DNA from: Geomonas paludis
GTDB lineage: Bacteria; Desulfobacterota; Desulfuromonadia; Geobacterales; Geobacteraceae
Direction: 5' to 3'
Assembly (NCBI RefSeq): GCF_014193585.1
Contig: NZ_BLXY01000001.1
Location: forward strand, 540,033 to 604,032
DNA: 64,000 nucleotides
The notes beneath the pieces are model-generated. The model searched no databases. It saw only the letters and a program-made list of their open reading frames with translations, and was not told the origin of the DNA. Made by a program: the position numbers and the translations under genes. Of the stretch, positions 16,401-25,139 are shown in pieces; position 1 is the first letter of the stretch, and each line of letters opens with the position of its first letter.

Positions 16401-17335
16401 TGCCGCCGAAGCAGGCTGACGGCCTCGCCTTCACCACCTCCGGTTCCGGCAACAAGGCGCGGCTCACCCTGACCTGGAACGACAACTCCATCACCGAGAC
16501 CTCGTTCCTGGTGCAGAAAACCACCAACGGCACCACCTGGACCAACGTCGGGACCATCGCGTCGCCTCTGGACCAGGCCAACACCATCGGCGTGAAGACC
16601 CTGCAGGACCCGGCGATCTACAACCCCAACGTGGTCGCCAAGTACCAGGTCGTCGCGCAGAACACCGTGGGGTACGGCGGGCAGATGCCGAGCCTGACCG
16701 TGAAGTCGGTTTCCGCACCGCTTCTCACCGGCACCGTACCGGCTGACCCGACCGACATGACGGCGACCCTGGTTGCCGGACCGAAGGTCACCATCACCTT
16801 CACCGACAATGCGATCACCGAGACCGGCTTCGTCCTCGAGCGCTCCGTCAACGGCGGCGCCTTCGTCCAGATCGCCGCGCTCCCGGCCCGCAGCAACACC
16901 GGCAACGTGAGCTACACCGACAACCTGACCCTGTCGGCTACCGACACCACCTACGTCTACCGCGTAGCAGCCGTGAACGTCGCCGGCCTCTCGGGGTACG
17001 CCGTGTCCCCGACCATCCTGCTCCCGGCACAGCCGGCGGCACCGGGGAACTTCACCGCCACCAACGGCGCCAACAGCGGCAACAGCAGGAGCGTGGTCCT
17101 CGATTGGCAAGACCTCTCCAGCAACGAAACCGGCTTCACCATCCAGAGAGCCACCAACTCGACCTTCAGCAAGGGGCTCAACAGCGTCACCGTCAATGCC
17201 GGGGTGACCACCCTGACCCAGACCGGGCTGGCCCGCAACACCAACTACTGGTACCGGATCAGGTCCAACAACGGCACTATCGTTTCCTCCGGATGGGTGA
17301 ACGCTGCGCCGTTCCCCATCACCACCAACCCGTAG
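13403..17335 (+). CDS. Multicopper oxidase with C-terminal fibronectin type III domains (OmpB/OmpC-like)
   Basis: 1310 aa with a Sec signal peptide ending PPPAQA. All four copper motifs are present: LHLHGG near 244, FYHDHSWG near 306, THPIHFH near 875 and WHCHILSHEEMDMM near 980, so type 1, 2 and 3 coppers are expected. A Met-rich segment (TMMGSGMGPMSMMTPM, about 200) may bind copper. Three fibronectin III-like repeats occupy about 1005-1310 (TWNDNSITETSFLVQ, TFTDNAITETGFVLE, DWQDLSSNETGFTIQ). The layout matches Geobacter OmpB/OmpC, secreted multicopper proteins linked to insoluble Fe(III)/Mn(IV) oxide reduction. A GTG 18 nt upstream is in frame, but AAGGAGG favours the ATG used here. Confidence 0.88.
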   Translation: MDRLRTTLVACLATLVITLWGLAPPPAQAIDETKVPHYFGPAPNWALSPLPTVDPVTGAASGGIKKFVNRLPGLGEANANDLGQYLPVAVADTTTYPDADYYEIGVVQYRQKMHSDLPPTLLRGYVQLSTTVVPGQQVPLSNALVDGSTVSIAGYTGVTPPNYLGPVIVAQKDRPVRILFRNLLPSGAGGDLFLPVDSTMMGSGMGPMSMMTPMDSGTVTDQVRNPMCTDGPKSDMCFKDDRATLHLHGGVTPWISDGTPHQWITPKDEMTPWPAGVSVKNVPDMPDPGPGAMTFFYTNQQSARLMFYHDHSWGITRLNVYAGEAAGYLIQDQTEQALISKGLIPGPDSTIPLIVQDRTFVPQGDKVTRTGQLYDQDPTWDADRWGGFGNLWYHHVYMPAQNPGDPSGMSAFGRWMYGPWFWPPAKPMYPPIPNPRYNMDPATAFTTPLPVPCNLNDPTTWQYQTDPFCEPELIPGTPNISVGMEQFNDTPVVNGTVYPYTTVDPKAYRLRILNAANDRFFNLHMYVADVNTASSSLNAEGNPIGGTEVAFKAAELAAAQLDPVVFPTPDTTLSPKGPDWIQIGSEGGFLPAPAVIPPQPITWITDPTRFDVGNVDQHSLALAPAERADVIVDFSKYAGQTLILYNDAPAAYPARVASYDYYTGAPDLSPVGAPGVIPGYGPNTRTVMQIRVNPLPDPTVTPAPFDLAALQAAFAHQADGSGVFESGQHPIIVGQAAYNSAYGTNFPAAGYCNAPGSTKQSCDGFARISDQGGDLFGFNTLASPTTKLQIPLEPKALHDEMNAVAFDEFGRMTANIGIEAVPAAPGAQNVTLYPYVNPATELIDGTNLPKGDLNVTPISTQDGTQIWKITHNGVDTHPIHFHLYDVQVLNRVTWDNIIIPPDANELGWKDTVRISPLEDTIVALRPIIPTLPFEIPNSIRLLNPMMPAGSTAMFEPTDVLGNPTNPIINQLVNFGWEYVWHCHILSHEEMDMMRPVSLALPPKQADGLAFTTSGSGNKARLTLTWNDNSITETSFLVQKTTNGTTWTNVGTIASPLDQANTIGVKTLQDPAIYNPNVVAKYQVVAQNTVGYGGQMPSLTVKSVSAPLLTGTVPADPTDMTATLVAGPKVTITFTDNAITETGFVLERSVNGGAFVQIAALPARSNTGNVSYTDNLTLSATDTTYVYRVAAVNVAGLSGYAVSPTILLPAQPAAPGNFTATNGANSGNSRSVVLDWQDLSSNETGFTIQRATNSTFSKGLNSVTVNAGVTTLTQTGLARNTNYWYRIRSNNGTIVSSGWVNAAPFPITTNP

Positions 17336-17350
17336 TATCAGCCGTCCTTG

Positions 17351-17391
17351 CCTGGGGAGGAGGTGCTGGTCCTCCTCCCCGGGGATTTTTT
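17351..17391 (+). terminator. Rho-independent terminator of the multicopper oxidase
   Basis: Perfect 10-bp stem GGGGAGGAGG/CCTCCTCCCC with a 7-nt loop, followed by GGGGATTTTTT. Confidence 0.85.
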
Positions 17392-17409
17392 CCCAACCAG
17401 CAGCAACGC

Positions 17410-17447
17410 AAAAGGCCCCCTGGCAGATGCAAGGGGGCCTTCGCTTT
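17410..17447 (-). terminator. Rho-independent terminator of the chemoreceptor gene
   Basis: Stem AAGGCCCCCT.../AAGGGGGCCTT; read on the minus strand the hairpin ends in CCTTTTGC, matching the convergent chemoreceptor transcript. Confidence 0.7.
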
Positions 17448-17466
17448 GTCCGCAGTTTGAGACGGG

Positions 17467-19890
17467 TCAGACCCGGAACCACTCCACCATCCCTTTGAGT
17501 TCTCCGGCCAGACAGGAAAGCCCGGCGGAGGATTGCCGAATGCCGCTGCAGGCCACACGGAGTTCCCGGGTGAGCTCGGCGATCTCATCCACGTTCTGGC
17601 CGACCTCCACGCTGGTCGCCGACTGCTCCTCGGTCGCGACCGCGATGCGCCGGACCATCTCGTGCACCTGTTCCACGTAGGTGGCCATCCGGTCGATGGC
17701 CTCCTCGGTCCCCTGCACCCGGTTCATGATGGTGCCGACCGAGGTGGGTTCCTCGCTCATCTTGCGTACCGAGCGGTTGACGCTGTCCTGCATCGCCCGC
17801 ACGGTGTGGTCGATCTCGGCGGTGGCCGCCGCGGTGCGCTCGGCAAGTTCCCTGACGTTGTCAGCTACCACCGCAAAGCCCCTGCCCTGCTCTCCGGCAC
17901 GTGCCGCCTCGATGGCGGCGTTGAGCGCCAGGAGGTTGGTCTGGTCGGCTATGTCCCGGATCAGGACCCCGATCTCGCAGATCTGCGCCGACTGCCCGCT
18001 CAACTGTTCCACCATCCCTGCGGTCTCGGAAAACGTCTGCGCAAAGCGCTGCAGCTGCTCGGTGGTCTGCTGCATCGCCTGTTTCCCGGCGACCGCGATC
18101 TCCATCATCGTATCGGCGGCGCCGGCGGTGGTCGAGGCGTTCTGGGCCATGTCGACGGTGGTAGCCGTCATCTGTGACATCGAGAGCGCCGATTCCTCGA
18201 CCCGGTGCGCCTGGCGTGCGGCCCCGTCTTCGAGGACGCCGGCCGTGGCGGCCATCTGTTCGGAGCTGCTGGCGAGGGTGGAGGTGGCGTCACCGATCTT
18301 TCCCACCACGTTTCTGAGACTGGCCAGCATGCACGCCATGGCGAGCTGAACCCGCCCTATCTCGTCCTTGCCGCCTGCGGCGATGCTGACCGCCAGGTTG
18401 CCTTCCGCCGCCTGTTCCGCCAGGGCGGTCAGCTGCTGGATGGGACGGGAGATGCTCCGGAAGATCCACATGCCCACGAGGTTCCCCAACAAACCGGTGC
18501 AGGCGGCGATGACCAGGATCAGGGTCATGCTGAAGCGTATGGTCCGGTTCACGGTTCCAATCGCCTGTTCCTGCCCCTCCTGTGCGGAGGAGACCGTTTT
18601 TTTCCCCTTCTCGGCCTGCTTGGCCACCACCTCCCGCAACCGGGCCGAGTCCCGTTGCGCCTTCTCCTGGAACTGCATCTTCTGACGCAGCTTGACCAAG
18701 ATGCCGTTCTGCGCGAAGACGGTGTCACGGATGCCGGCCAGGGAAGCGCTCACGCCGCCCAGGATGCGCAGTTCGCCTTGGGCCCCGGCCGCCTTCAGCT
18801 GTGCTGCGACCGATTTCTCCACCTGCCCCAGGCGCGCGTAGCGGCGATCAAATTCGGCGGCGACCGCGTCCAACTCAGCGGGGGTGTTGGCAAAGAACAG
18901 GCGTCCCGACAGCCCCTCGAGCGACTTGCCCAGGGAGACCAGCTCGGTGTTGATGGAGAGGACGTCGACCGCGGCGTTGGCACGCGACAGGTAGCCCGGG
19001 AGCTTGCCCGATATCCTGCCCACCTGCAGTTGTGCCTTGTCCACCTCGTCCTCTATCTCGTCGTCCACCTCGCCCAGCGCCTCGAGCGCCTCTTTGAGTT
19101 GTGCTTCTCCCCGGCGCGGGTCACCTCCTTCGGCAAGGGTCTTGGTGAGCAGCTCCGCCTTGGCGGTGAACACGGCGAACTGGCCGCCGATCCGCTTGTT
19201 GTGCCGGATGTTGCTGTTTTGCTGCACCTTTTTCAGCGCGCCCGCGTACTGGTTGACGATCTGCTTCTTCTCCGGGGCCCGCTGCATGTCGTAGAGGAGG
19301 AACCTCAGCTCCTTGAGGGACACCTTGAGCGTTTCGATGCTGGCGATATTCTTGGACGTTTTGTCGGCCTCGTCGTTGGCGGCGGCGTAGGCGGAGGAAC
19401 TGGAGCGCTGCAGCACCCTCACCTTCCCCTCCAGATCCTGGAGCCGTGCGCTCGCCTCCTGACCTTTTTGCAGGATCAGCGTGTGTGCCTGGGCCGATTC
19501 CCGCTCCGAAGCCAACCGTGCGGACATGGTGGCATACAGTTCCTGGGCGATGCTGCCGAATTCCGCAGACGCTTCCAGCTTCTCGCCGGAAACCGACTCC
19601 AGTTTCTCCTGGGCGCCGCGCACCTCGGCCAGCGATTTTTCCGCCTCTTTCCTGGCCGCGGCCAAGTCCGCCTCGTTGTGGGCGGCGGCCACCTTGACCA
19701 GGTCCGCCGTGGCCCCCTGCAGGGCGCGCTGGAATTCCATGGTGCGCAGCTGGAAAGGGGTGCTTTTCTCGGTGAGGTACGAGAGTTTGCCCCTGATGGA
19801 GCTCATGCTGAGAAAGCTCGCGACTGAGACAGCGGCGACAGCCAGCAGCACGATCGCGGCGTTCAGGATCAACTTCGACTTGATGGTCAT
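17467..19890 (-). CDS. Methyl-accepting chemotaxis protein
   Basis: 807 aa. TM1 at about 8-28, a large (~410 aa) periplasmic, mostly helical sensor, TM2 at about 445-470 ([18 protein letters not shown]), HAMP ([19 protein letters not shown]), and a cytoplasmic coiled-coil signalling domain with the hairpin tip [20 protein letters not shown]. The tip is canonical, so it should dock CheA/CheW. The C-terminus ends VEWFRV, and no NWETF-like CheR tether is present. The size of the periplasmic domain is unusual; its ligand is unknown. A sigma28-like promoter lies upstream, linking it to the motility regulon. Confidence 0.92.
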   Translation of the reverse strand: MTIKSKLILNAAIVLLAVAAVSVASFLSMSSIRGKLSYLTEKSTPFQLRTMEFQRALQGATADLVKVAAAHNEADLAAARKEAEKSLAEVRGAQEKLESVSGEKLEASAEFGSIAQELYATMSARLASERESAQAHTLILQKGQEASARLQDLEGKVRVLQRSSSSAYAAANDEADKTSKNIASIETLKVSLKELRFLLYDMQRAPEKKQIVNQYAGALKKVQQNSNIRHNKRIGGQFAVFTAKAELLTKTLAEGGDPRRGEAQLKEALEALGEVDDEIEDEVDKAQLQVGRISGKLPGYLSRANAAVDVLSINTELVSLGKSLEGLSGRLFFANTPAELDAVAAEFDRRYARLGQVEKSVAAQLKAAGAQGELRILGGVSASLAGIRDTVFAQNGILVKLRQKMQFQEKAQRDSARLREVVAKQAEKGKKTVSSAQEGQEQAIGTVNRTIRFSMTLILVIAACTGLLGNLVGMWIFRSISRPIQQLTALAEQAAEGNLAVSIAAGGKDEIGRVQLAMACMLASLRNVVGKIGDATSTLASSSEQMAATAGVLEDGAARQAHRVEESALSMSQMTATTVDMAQNASTTAGAADTMMEIAVAGKQAMQQTTEQLQRFAQTFSETAGMVEQLSGQSAQICEIGVLIRDIADQTNLLALNAAIEAARAGEQGRGFAVVADNVRELAERTAAATAEIDHTVRAMQDSVNRSVRKMSEEPTSVGTIMNRVQGTEEAIDRMATYVEQVHEMVRRIAVATEEQSATSVEVGQNVDEIAELTRELRVACSGIRQSSAGLSCLAGELKGMVEWFRV

Positions 19891-19960
19891 GGCAAGGCTC
19901 CCTTCGCGGGTGACAATCCCTCGCCTGTGGCGGCAAGTATTGTCCCGTAGCTAATACGGC

Positions 19961-19987
19961 TTTTCGGCGGGAGCACAGGATTTCTTA
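19961..19987 (-). promoter_or_regulatory. Possible sigma28 (FliA) promoter for the chemoreceptor
   Basis: Read on the minus strand: TAAGAAAT, 11 nt, GCCGAAAA, against the consensus TAAAGTTT-N11-GCCGATAA. The -10 matches 7 of 8 and the spacing is exact; the -35 is partial. The leader that follows contains two hairpins, CCGTA/TACGG and CTTGCC/GGCGAG. Confidence 0.45.
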
Positions 19988-20072
19988 AGAAAGGATCATC
20001 GGGAAGTTCATGAGGAATATATGGCGGGGGCGGTGCGAAATGTCCCGAGAAGAGGGGGGCGGAGCAGGCGGG

Positions 20073-22811
20073 TCAGCCGGTGGTGCCAAGGCCCGCGGCG
20101 ATGGCGTTGACCGTTTCCAGGAGCCGGAACAAGAGCCCCCCGGACATGGCGCTGTCTTTGCGCACCGCGTCCTGGCGCCACTGGCGTAAGAGGGCGATCT
20201 GGCGCTCGTGCAGCACCTTGAGGGCGTCCTCGCGCCGGGCCAGCGAGCTGTGCACGGCGGCGCGCCGTTCGGCCAGCGATCCGCCGTAGATCTCCTCGAG
20301 CATGCGCACCGTGCGCCGGTACTCCTCGCCGATGGCGCCGAGGATCGGCTGCCGGATGGCCGGGTCGCGCACCAGTTCGGCGTAGTTGTTCATGATGGTG
20401 AGGTTGGCGCTGGCAACGCTGGTGGCGGCGTTGCTGATGATGTAGTGCAATACGGTCCAGCTCTGGCAGTTGCGCACCAGCTCGCCGAACAGGGCCGGCT
20501 CCTCGTTCATGAGCTCTTCCAGGGCAAAGCCGATGCCGTACCAGCCGGAGAGGAAGTAGCGGGCCTGGCTCCAACTGAAGACCCAGGGGATGGCGCGCAG
20601 GTCGGAGAGGGTGGCCTGGGCGGTGCGCCGTGCCGGACGGGAACCGATGCTGCTCGATTCGATGACGTCGATGGGGGTGGCCTCGCGGAAGAAGGTGACG
20701 AAGCCGTCACTGTTGAGCAGCTGCTGGTAGGCCAACCGGCTGCGCTCGGCAAGGCGGTCCATCACCGGTTCCAGCGGGTGTCCCGGCCCCGGGCCGCCCC
20801 GCTGCGGGATGCTGACGCCCGCGGTCCCGGCGAGGAGCAGCTCCAGGTGGTAGGCGGCGTTGAGCGGGTTGGAGTACTTCTGGGAGATGACCTCGCCCTG
20901 CTCGGTGAGGCGCAGGTCGCCGGACGCCGATCCCTCGGGGAGACCGCGCAGGAAGCGGCTGGTGGGGCCGGCCCCGCGGCTGATGGTGCCCCCCCTGCCG
21001 TGGAAGAAGCGCAGCCGCACCCCCTGGCGTCGCGCGGCCGAGAGCATCGCCTCCTGGGCCCGGTACAGTCCCCACAGGCTCGCCATGATGCCGCCGTCCT
21101 TGTTGCTGTCGCTGTAGCCGACCATGACCTGCTGCACCGGGTTGCCGCCGCCGAGCTGCGCCAGCGTGCGCCGGGTCATGGGGTGTTCCAGGAACTGTTC
21201 CAGGATGGCGGCGCTCCCCTCCAGGTCCTTGATGGTCTCGAAGAGGGGGACCACGGGGAGCAGGCAGGCCAGCCCGTCAGCGGTGGGCGCCGCGAGCCCC
21301 GCTTCCCGCGCCAGCAGGTAGACCACCAGCAGGTCGGAAAGTGAGCGGGTCATGCTGACGATCAGGGCGCCCAGCGACTCCGGGCCGTAATCCCGGATCT
21401 GGGCCGCGAGCACCCGGTAGCAGCTGATCACGCTTTCAGCTTCCTTGCCCGGCTTGGCCCCCGGGAGCAGGAAGGGGCGGGGCGAGGCGAGCTCGCCATC
21501 GAGGAAGGCGAGGCGTTCCGGCTCCTGCCACTGCGAGAAGCCCCGTTCCGCCACCCCGGCCGCCGCCAGCAACTGCTCCACGGCCTTGTCGTGGAAGGCG
21601 CTGTTCTGCCTGATGTCGAGCGAGGCCAGGTGGAAGCCGAACACCTCCACGCTGCGCAGCACCGGGACCACGTCCGCTAGGGCAAGCCGCGTGGCGCCGC
21701 TGGCTACCAGGGTGTCCCTGAGCAGGCGCAGGTCGTCCTCGAGCTCCTTGGGGCGGCAGTAGCGGGAGCCGGAATCGCCGCAAAGGGTCTCCTCCCCCCC
21801 CGAGACGTCCACCGGGAGTTTCGCCTTCATCAGGTTCACCAGTTGGCGCCAGGGCTCCTCCGGGTTGCGTTTGAGCGCCTCGATGCCGAGGGCCCCGGTC
21901 GGCGCGGCCAGCGTCTCCAGGCGACGGGTGAGCTGTTGGGGAGGGGGGAGCAGCAGCCGGGAGATGCTGAGCCTGCTCCCCAGGGTGGTGAGCTGTCCGT
22001 GGATCAGCATCAACGCGTTCAGCCGCAGCTCCTTCAGCGTCGCCTGGGTGACCTCGGCCGTCACCAGGGGATGGCCGTCGCGGTCCCCACCCACCCAGGT
22101 GCTGAAGGAGACCCGGGGCAGACGGTCGGCGAGCGGCGACAGGGGCCTCGTCAGTCCCGCCTCGCGCCAGGCGCGGCAGATCCTCTTGTCCAGGATCGGG
22201 ATCACCTGGGGGAAGATCTCGCGCAGGTGGTAGATGATCGCCGCCAGCTCGTTCAGGACCTGCGGCTTCTCCAGGTGGATCTCGCCGGTGCGCCAGAGCC
22301 GCTCCAGCATGGTGACGATCTCCTCGCGGATGTCGTCCCGCTCCAGGGGAGTCCAGACCGTGTTCTCGCGCTTGACCAGCAGGAGGTAGAGCTCGCGCAG
22401 GTGTCGCAGTACCGAGGCACGCTTGGCCTCGGTCGGGTGGGCCGTCAGCACCGGCTCCACCCTGATCTGTCCCAGGAGTTCCGCTATCTGCTCCTGCGGC
22501 ACACCGCTGCGGTTCAGCTTCTCCAGGACGCGTCCCCAAAGGCCCGGCGCTGCCACCAGCCCCTGGCTGCTCTCCACCGCCCGGCGCGTCTGCACGGCGA
22601 AGTTCTCCTCCGCCATGCTGAGCAGCTGGAAGGCGATGGACCAGGCCCGCACGAACTTGCAGTCCTCCGACGGGGCCATCGACCCGCTCTTGGGGAGACA
22701 GGCTGCGAGCTGCGACTCGCCCAGCCCGTTGAACATCTCGGCCAGGCAGTCCATCAGGTAGTCGAGGTCGCGCTGCAGTTTTTCCGGTATCGCCGCGTCG
22801 GTAACGGGCAT
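20073..22811 (-). CDS. ppc: Phosphoenolpyruvate carboxylase
   Basis: Carboxylates PEP with bicarbonate to give oxaloacetate, replenishing the TCA cycle. 912 aa, the normal bacterial length. Catalytic motifs are VLTAHPTEAKRASVL (essential His), GGDRDGHPLVT, GYSDSNKDGG and FHGRGGTISRGAGPT, and the C-terminus ends NAIAAGLGTTG, close to the family AGLRNTG end. GAGGTG 5 nt upstream of ATG supports the start. It appears monocistronic, with the divergent 49-codon membrane ORF on the other side. In Geobacter-type metabolism acetyl-CoA oxidation depends on anaplerotic steps, so it is a core gene. Confidence 0.96.
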   Translation of the reverse strand: MPVTDAAIPEKLQRDLDYLMDCLAEMFNGLGESQLAACLPKSGSMAPSEDCKFVRAWSIAFQLLSMAEENFAVQTRRAVESSQGLVAAPGLWGRVLEKLNRSGVPQEQIAELLGQIRVEPVLTAHPTEAKRASVLRHLRELYLLLVKRENTVWTPLERDDIREEIVTMLERLWRTGEIHLEKPQVLNELAAIIYHLREIFPQVIPILDKRICRAWREAGLTRPLSPLADRLPRVSFSTWVGGDRDGHPLVTAEVTQATLKELRLNALMLIHGQLTTLGSRLSISRLLLPPPQQLTRRLETLAAPTGALGIEALKRNPEEPWRQLVNLMKAKLPVDVSGGEETLCGDSGSRYCRPKELEDDLRLLRDTLVASGATRLALADVVPVLRSVEVFGFHLASLDIRQNSAFHDKAVEQLLAAAGVAERGFSQWQEPERLAFLDGELASPRPFLLPGAKPGKEAESVISCYRVLAAQIRDYGPESLGALIVSMTRSLSDLLVVYLLAREAGLAAPTADGLACLLPVVPLFETIKDLEGSAAILEQFLEHPMTRRTLAQLGGGNPVQQVMVGYSDSNKDGGIMASLWGLYRAQEAMLSAARRQGVRLRFFHGRGGTISRGAGPTSRFLRGLPEGSASGDLRLTEQGEVISQKYSNPLNAAYHLELLLAGTAGVSIPQRGGPGPGHPLEPVMDRLAERSRLAYQQLLNSDGFVTFFREATPIDVIESSSIGSRPARRTAQATLSDLRAIPWVFSWSQARYFLSGWYGIGFALEELMNEEPALFGELVRNCQSWTVLHYIISNAATSVASANLTIMNNYAELVRDPAIRQPILGAIGEEYRRTVRMLEEIYGGSLAERRAAVHSSLARREDALKVLHERQIALLRQWRQDAVRKDSAMSGGLLFRLLETVNAIAAGLGTTG

Positions 22812-22983
22812 GAGGGCACCTCATTAAGGTCTCCCCTGACGAGGAGGGGGTGGCGGTCGGAGCGCCAGAGATGAATGATACCGTAGATTGCCGCGCTGTG
22901 AATGGCGTGCGGGGAAGGGGCGGCTTGTTCATGTGAATACCCTTATGGTAAGGTCTTATTAAGGGAGGCAAAGGAGGCTCATT

Positions 22984-23133
22984 ATGAAAACGTTACTGCT
23001 CGTGCTCCTGATCATCATAGCGGTCATCCTGACCATCTGGCTCCTGGTCATCCCCGCCGAAGTAGTGGTCGGTTTTTTCAAGGCGCTGGGTCACGGCGAG
23101 TGGCGTGGCTGGAGGCGTGACAAACCTCGGTAG
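22984..23133 (+). CDS. Small single-TM membrane protein
   Basis: 49 codons, below usual ORF cut-offs. The translation begins MKTLLLVLLIIIAVILTIWL, a long hydrophobic helix, and continues with an amphipathic stretch and a basic, Trp-containing tail (GEWRGWRRDKPR) expected in the cytoplasm. AAAGGAGG lies 6 nt upstream and a strong terminator lies just after the stop, so the gene is framed by its own signals. No family is recognised. It is divergent from ppc. Confidence 0.7.
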   Translation: MKTLLLVLLIIIAVILTIWLLVIPAEVVVGFFKALGHGEWRGWRRDKPR

Positions 23134-23160
23134 GGCCCGAAGCTGAAGTAGGATATGAAA

Positions 23161-23192
23161 AAGGCCCTTGGCTGCTGCCAGGGGCCTTCGTT
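23161..23192. terminator. Rho-independent terminator
   Basis: AAGGCCCTTGGC/GCCAGGGGCCTT hairpin with a TGCT loop, followed by CGTTTTGG; the A-run on the other side lets it serve both the small ORF (+) and the lipoprotein gene (-). Confidence 0.8.
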
Positions 23193-23224
23193 TTGGTTAC
23201 GGATTTGGTTGTTGCTGTTGGAGG

Positions 23225-23644
23225 CTAGGGTACGCTGCTGAAGTCGTTGCGGTGGAAATCCTCGGTCGTGCCGTAGGAGTAGAAGAAATCCACCCTTTTC
23301 ACGCTGTCCGGCCGGGCCACCGGTATCTCGATGCTGAAAGGTTCGCTTCCCGTGAAGCGCCCGTCGAAGTTCTTGGTCCCTTTGCCGATCTCCTTGCCGC
23401 TTTCATCCTTGAGCTTTGCCGTCAACTGCAGGGAGGTGTAGGGAAGATCCGGCCGCACGTTCTTGAGGGTGCCGTCGATGCGTACCCCCTTGTCCGTGTT
23501 TTCAGCTTTCCAGGAGACATCGACTTCGTGATTGCTGAAGTTATGGGCGCTGTAAGCGGGGTTGGAGTCCTGCTTTACGCGGGAAACCGCACAGGCGCCG
23601 ATGAGAGAAAGAATCGTGATTGCCAGCAAAAACTTCTTCGCCAT
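23225..23644 (-). CDS. Predicted lipoprotein
   Basis: 139 aa with a lipoprotein signal peptide: a basic start, a hydrophobic helix, and lipobox LIGAC with the Cys at residue 18. The mature part is beta-rich and resembles FxLYD-type domains (VRIDGTLKNVRPDLPYTSLQLTAKLKD... GKGTKNFDGRFTG), which are small Ig-like periplasmic modules. GGAGGTGAC upstream fixes the start. It is a separate transcript between two terminators. Specific role unknown. Confidence 0.75.
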   Translation of the reverse strand: MAKKFLLAITILSLIGACAVSRVKQDSNPAYSAHNFSNHEVDVSWKAENTDKGVRIDGTLKNVRPDLPYTSLQLTAKLKDESGKEIGKGTKNFDGRFTGSEPFSIEIPVARPDSVKRVDFFYSYGTTEDFHRNDFSSVP

Positions 23645-23787
23645 AAGTCACCTCCGCACTTTGATAGAAACCTACTGAGTGTAACCCTGATATCAACGTG
23701 TGCAATGTGACTTTTCCTTCGAGTGGTTGCGAAATTTCCGACTGTTTGACGTGACAATCTGGGGCTGATGTGAAGGTCGGGTAGCGC

Positions 23788-23822
23788 AAAAAACAGCGGG
23801 GCGTCAGGTGACGCCCCGCTGC
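23788..23822 (-). terminator. Rho-independent terminator of the octaheme cytochrome gene
   Basis: 12-bp perfect stem CAGCGGGGCGTC/GACGCCCCGCTG with an AGGT loop; on the minus strand it is followed by TTTTTT. Confidence 0.88.
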
Positions 23823-23848
23823 AGGGACTGCTTGCTTGTCTGCTGGCG

Positions 23849-25072
23849 CTACTTCTTGTGGCCGGACTCGCGGATCATCGAGGCAGCCTCCGCCTTGATC
23901 TCCACCAGGTCCTTCTGCAGTTCGGCCAGGCCGTACCAGGTGACGTAGTCGGGGTTCATGTGGAACGCCCCCTGGAAGGCACGCATGCGGTGCTCCAGGA
24001 ACATCACGTACAGGGTCTGCTCGATCGGGGTCCTGGTGTCGTAGAAGGTGAGCAGGTCCGGGTAGGCCGGCTGCCCCTGCTGCGGCTTGACGATCCCTTT
24101 CTCGTACAGGCCGGCGACGATGGTGATCGCCTCGGCCATCAGCTTGTCGGCCTCTTTGATCATCTGGTCGGCGTTGCCGAGCTGGGTCTTGGCGTAGGTC
24201 GCGCTGTGGCACTTGCTGCAGATGCCGACCATCTTGTCGCGGGAGGCCTGCCATTCTTCCTTGGTGAGACGAGCCACCTTGCCCGCCTTGACCAGTTCCA
24301 GGCGCCCGGTCGGCTTGCCTGCCGGGTCGAGGACCCCGAGACCTTTCAGGATGGTGACGCGGTAGCCCATCCACTCGGCGTCTTCTTCCGGCAGACGCAG
24401 GGCCAGGAAGCCCCAGGAGGTCATCACGTTGTGGTCGCCGTCGCCCATGTGGCAGGTCTGGCAGGTGGGGGCGCGGCCGGTGTCACCTTCCATCTGGTAG
24501 ATGGAGCCGTGCTTGGAGTTGGACCACATCTCCCACTGCGGGTGATCGAAGCCCATGTGGCAGGTGCGGCAGGCTTCCGGCTTCTTGGCCTCGGCCTTGC
24601 TGAACTTGTGGCGGGTGTGGCAGGAGTTGCACGGGGAGCCGTACTGGCCGTCGGCGCGGGACTTGTCGTCGCGGATGCCGACCTTGTGGCAGCCGCCGCA
24701 CCCCTTCATCCCCTGGATGTAGGCGTGGGGCTGGATCTTGTTGGTCGGCATGGCGTCCATGGCCACCCAGGCCAGGGCGTGCTTGCCGGAGGCGTACTGG
24801 TCATGCTGCTTGGTGTGGCACTCCTTGCAGGTCTTCTCGGTGGGCATGGTCACCTTGGCGACGTCTTTGGCGCTCTGGTGGGCGGTGCCGTGGCAGCTGG
24901 AGCAGTCCACGCTGCCGCTTTTGCCCATCTCGCCGGACAGGAAGTCCTTGACGATGTTGGGCGTCACCTTCTCGTGACAGGTGATACAGTTGCTCTTCCC
25001 GGCGAAGGCCGCCCCGGCCAGCATCAGCACCAGCGCCAGCGCCCCTCCCAGTTTCTTCAAACCATGAATCAT
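23849..25072 (-). CDS. Octaheme c-type cytochrome, hydroxylamine oxidoreductase-like
   Basis: 407 aa with signal peptide (LALVLMLAGAAFAGK) and eight CXXCH motifs: CITCH, CSSCH, CKECH, CGGCH, CNSCH, CRTCH, CQTCH and CSKCH. The order and the signatures CRTCHMGFDHPQWEMWSNSK, TCQTCHMGDGDHNVMTSWGF and GAFHMNPDYVTWYG match the HAO/epsilon-HAO octaheme family. Relatives reduce nitrite or hydroxylamine to ammonium, or oxidise hydroxylamine. I do not see the Tyr that cross-links to the catalytic haem in oxidative HAO, so a reductive role is more likely (inference). The GAGGAGG before the internal ATG sets the start. It is monocistronic with an FNR/HcpR-like box upstream. Confidence 0.85.
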   Translation of the reverse strand: MIHGLKKLGGALALVLMLAGAAFAGKSNCITCHEKVTPNIVKDFLSGEMGKSGSVDCSSCHGTAHQSAKDVAKVTMPTEKTCKECHTKQHDQYASGKHALAWVAMDAMPTNKIQPHAYIQGMKGCGGCHKVGIRDDKSRADGQYGSPCNSCHTRHKFSKAEAKKPEACRTCHMGFDHPQWEMWSNSKHGSIYQMEGDTGRAPTCQTCHMGDGDHNVMTSWGFLALRLPEEDAEWMGYRVTILKGLGVLDPAGKPTGRLELVKAGKVARLTKEEWQASRDKMVGICSKCHSATYAKTQLGNADQMIKEADKLMAEAITIVAGLYEKGIVKPQQGQPAYPDLLTFYDTRTPIEQTLYVMFLEHRMRAFQGAFHMNPDYVTWYGLAELQKDLVEIKAEAASMIRESGHKK

Positions 25073-25139
25073 GCAATTACCTCCTCTTGATGGATAAAAA
25101 AACAGGGCCCATGTAAACCACAGGCCCGGGAGGAATTCC

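Noticed and set aside
19891-19960. c-di-GMP/cGAMP (GEMM) riboswitch in the chemoreceptor leader
   Set aside because: Two adjacent hairpins and a GGGAC are suggestive, but the conserved GGGCAAACC and GCAAAGCC core segments are absent.
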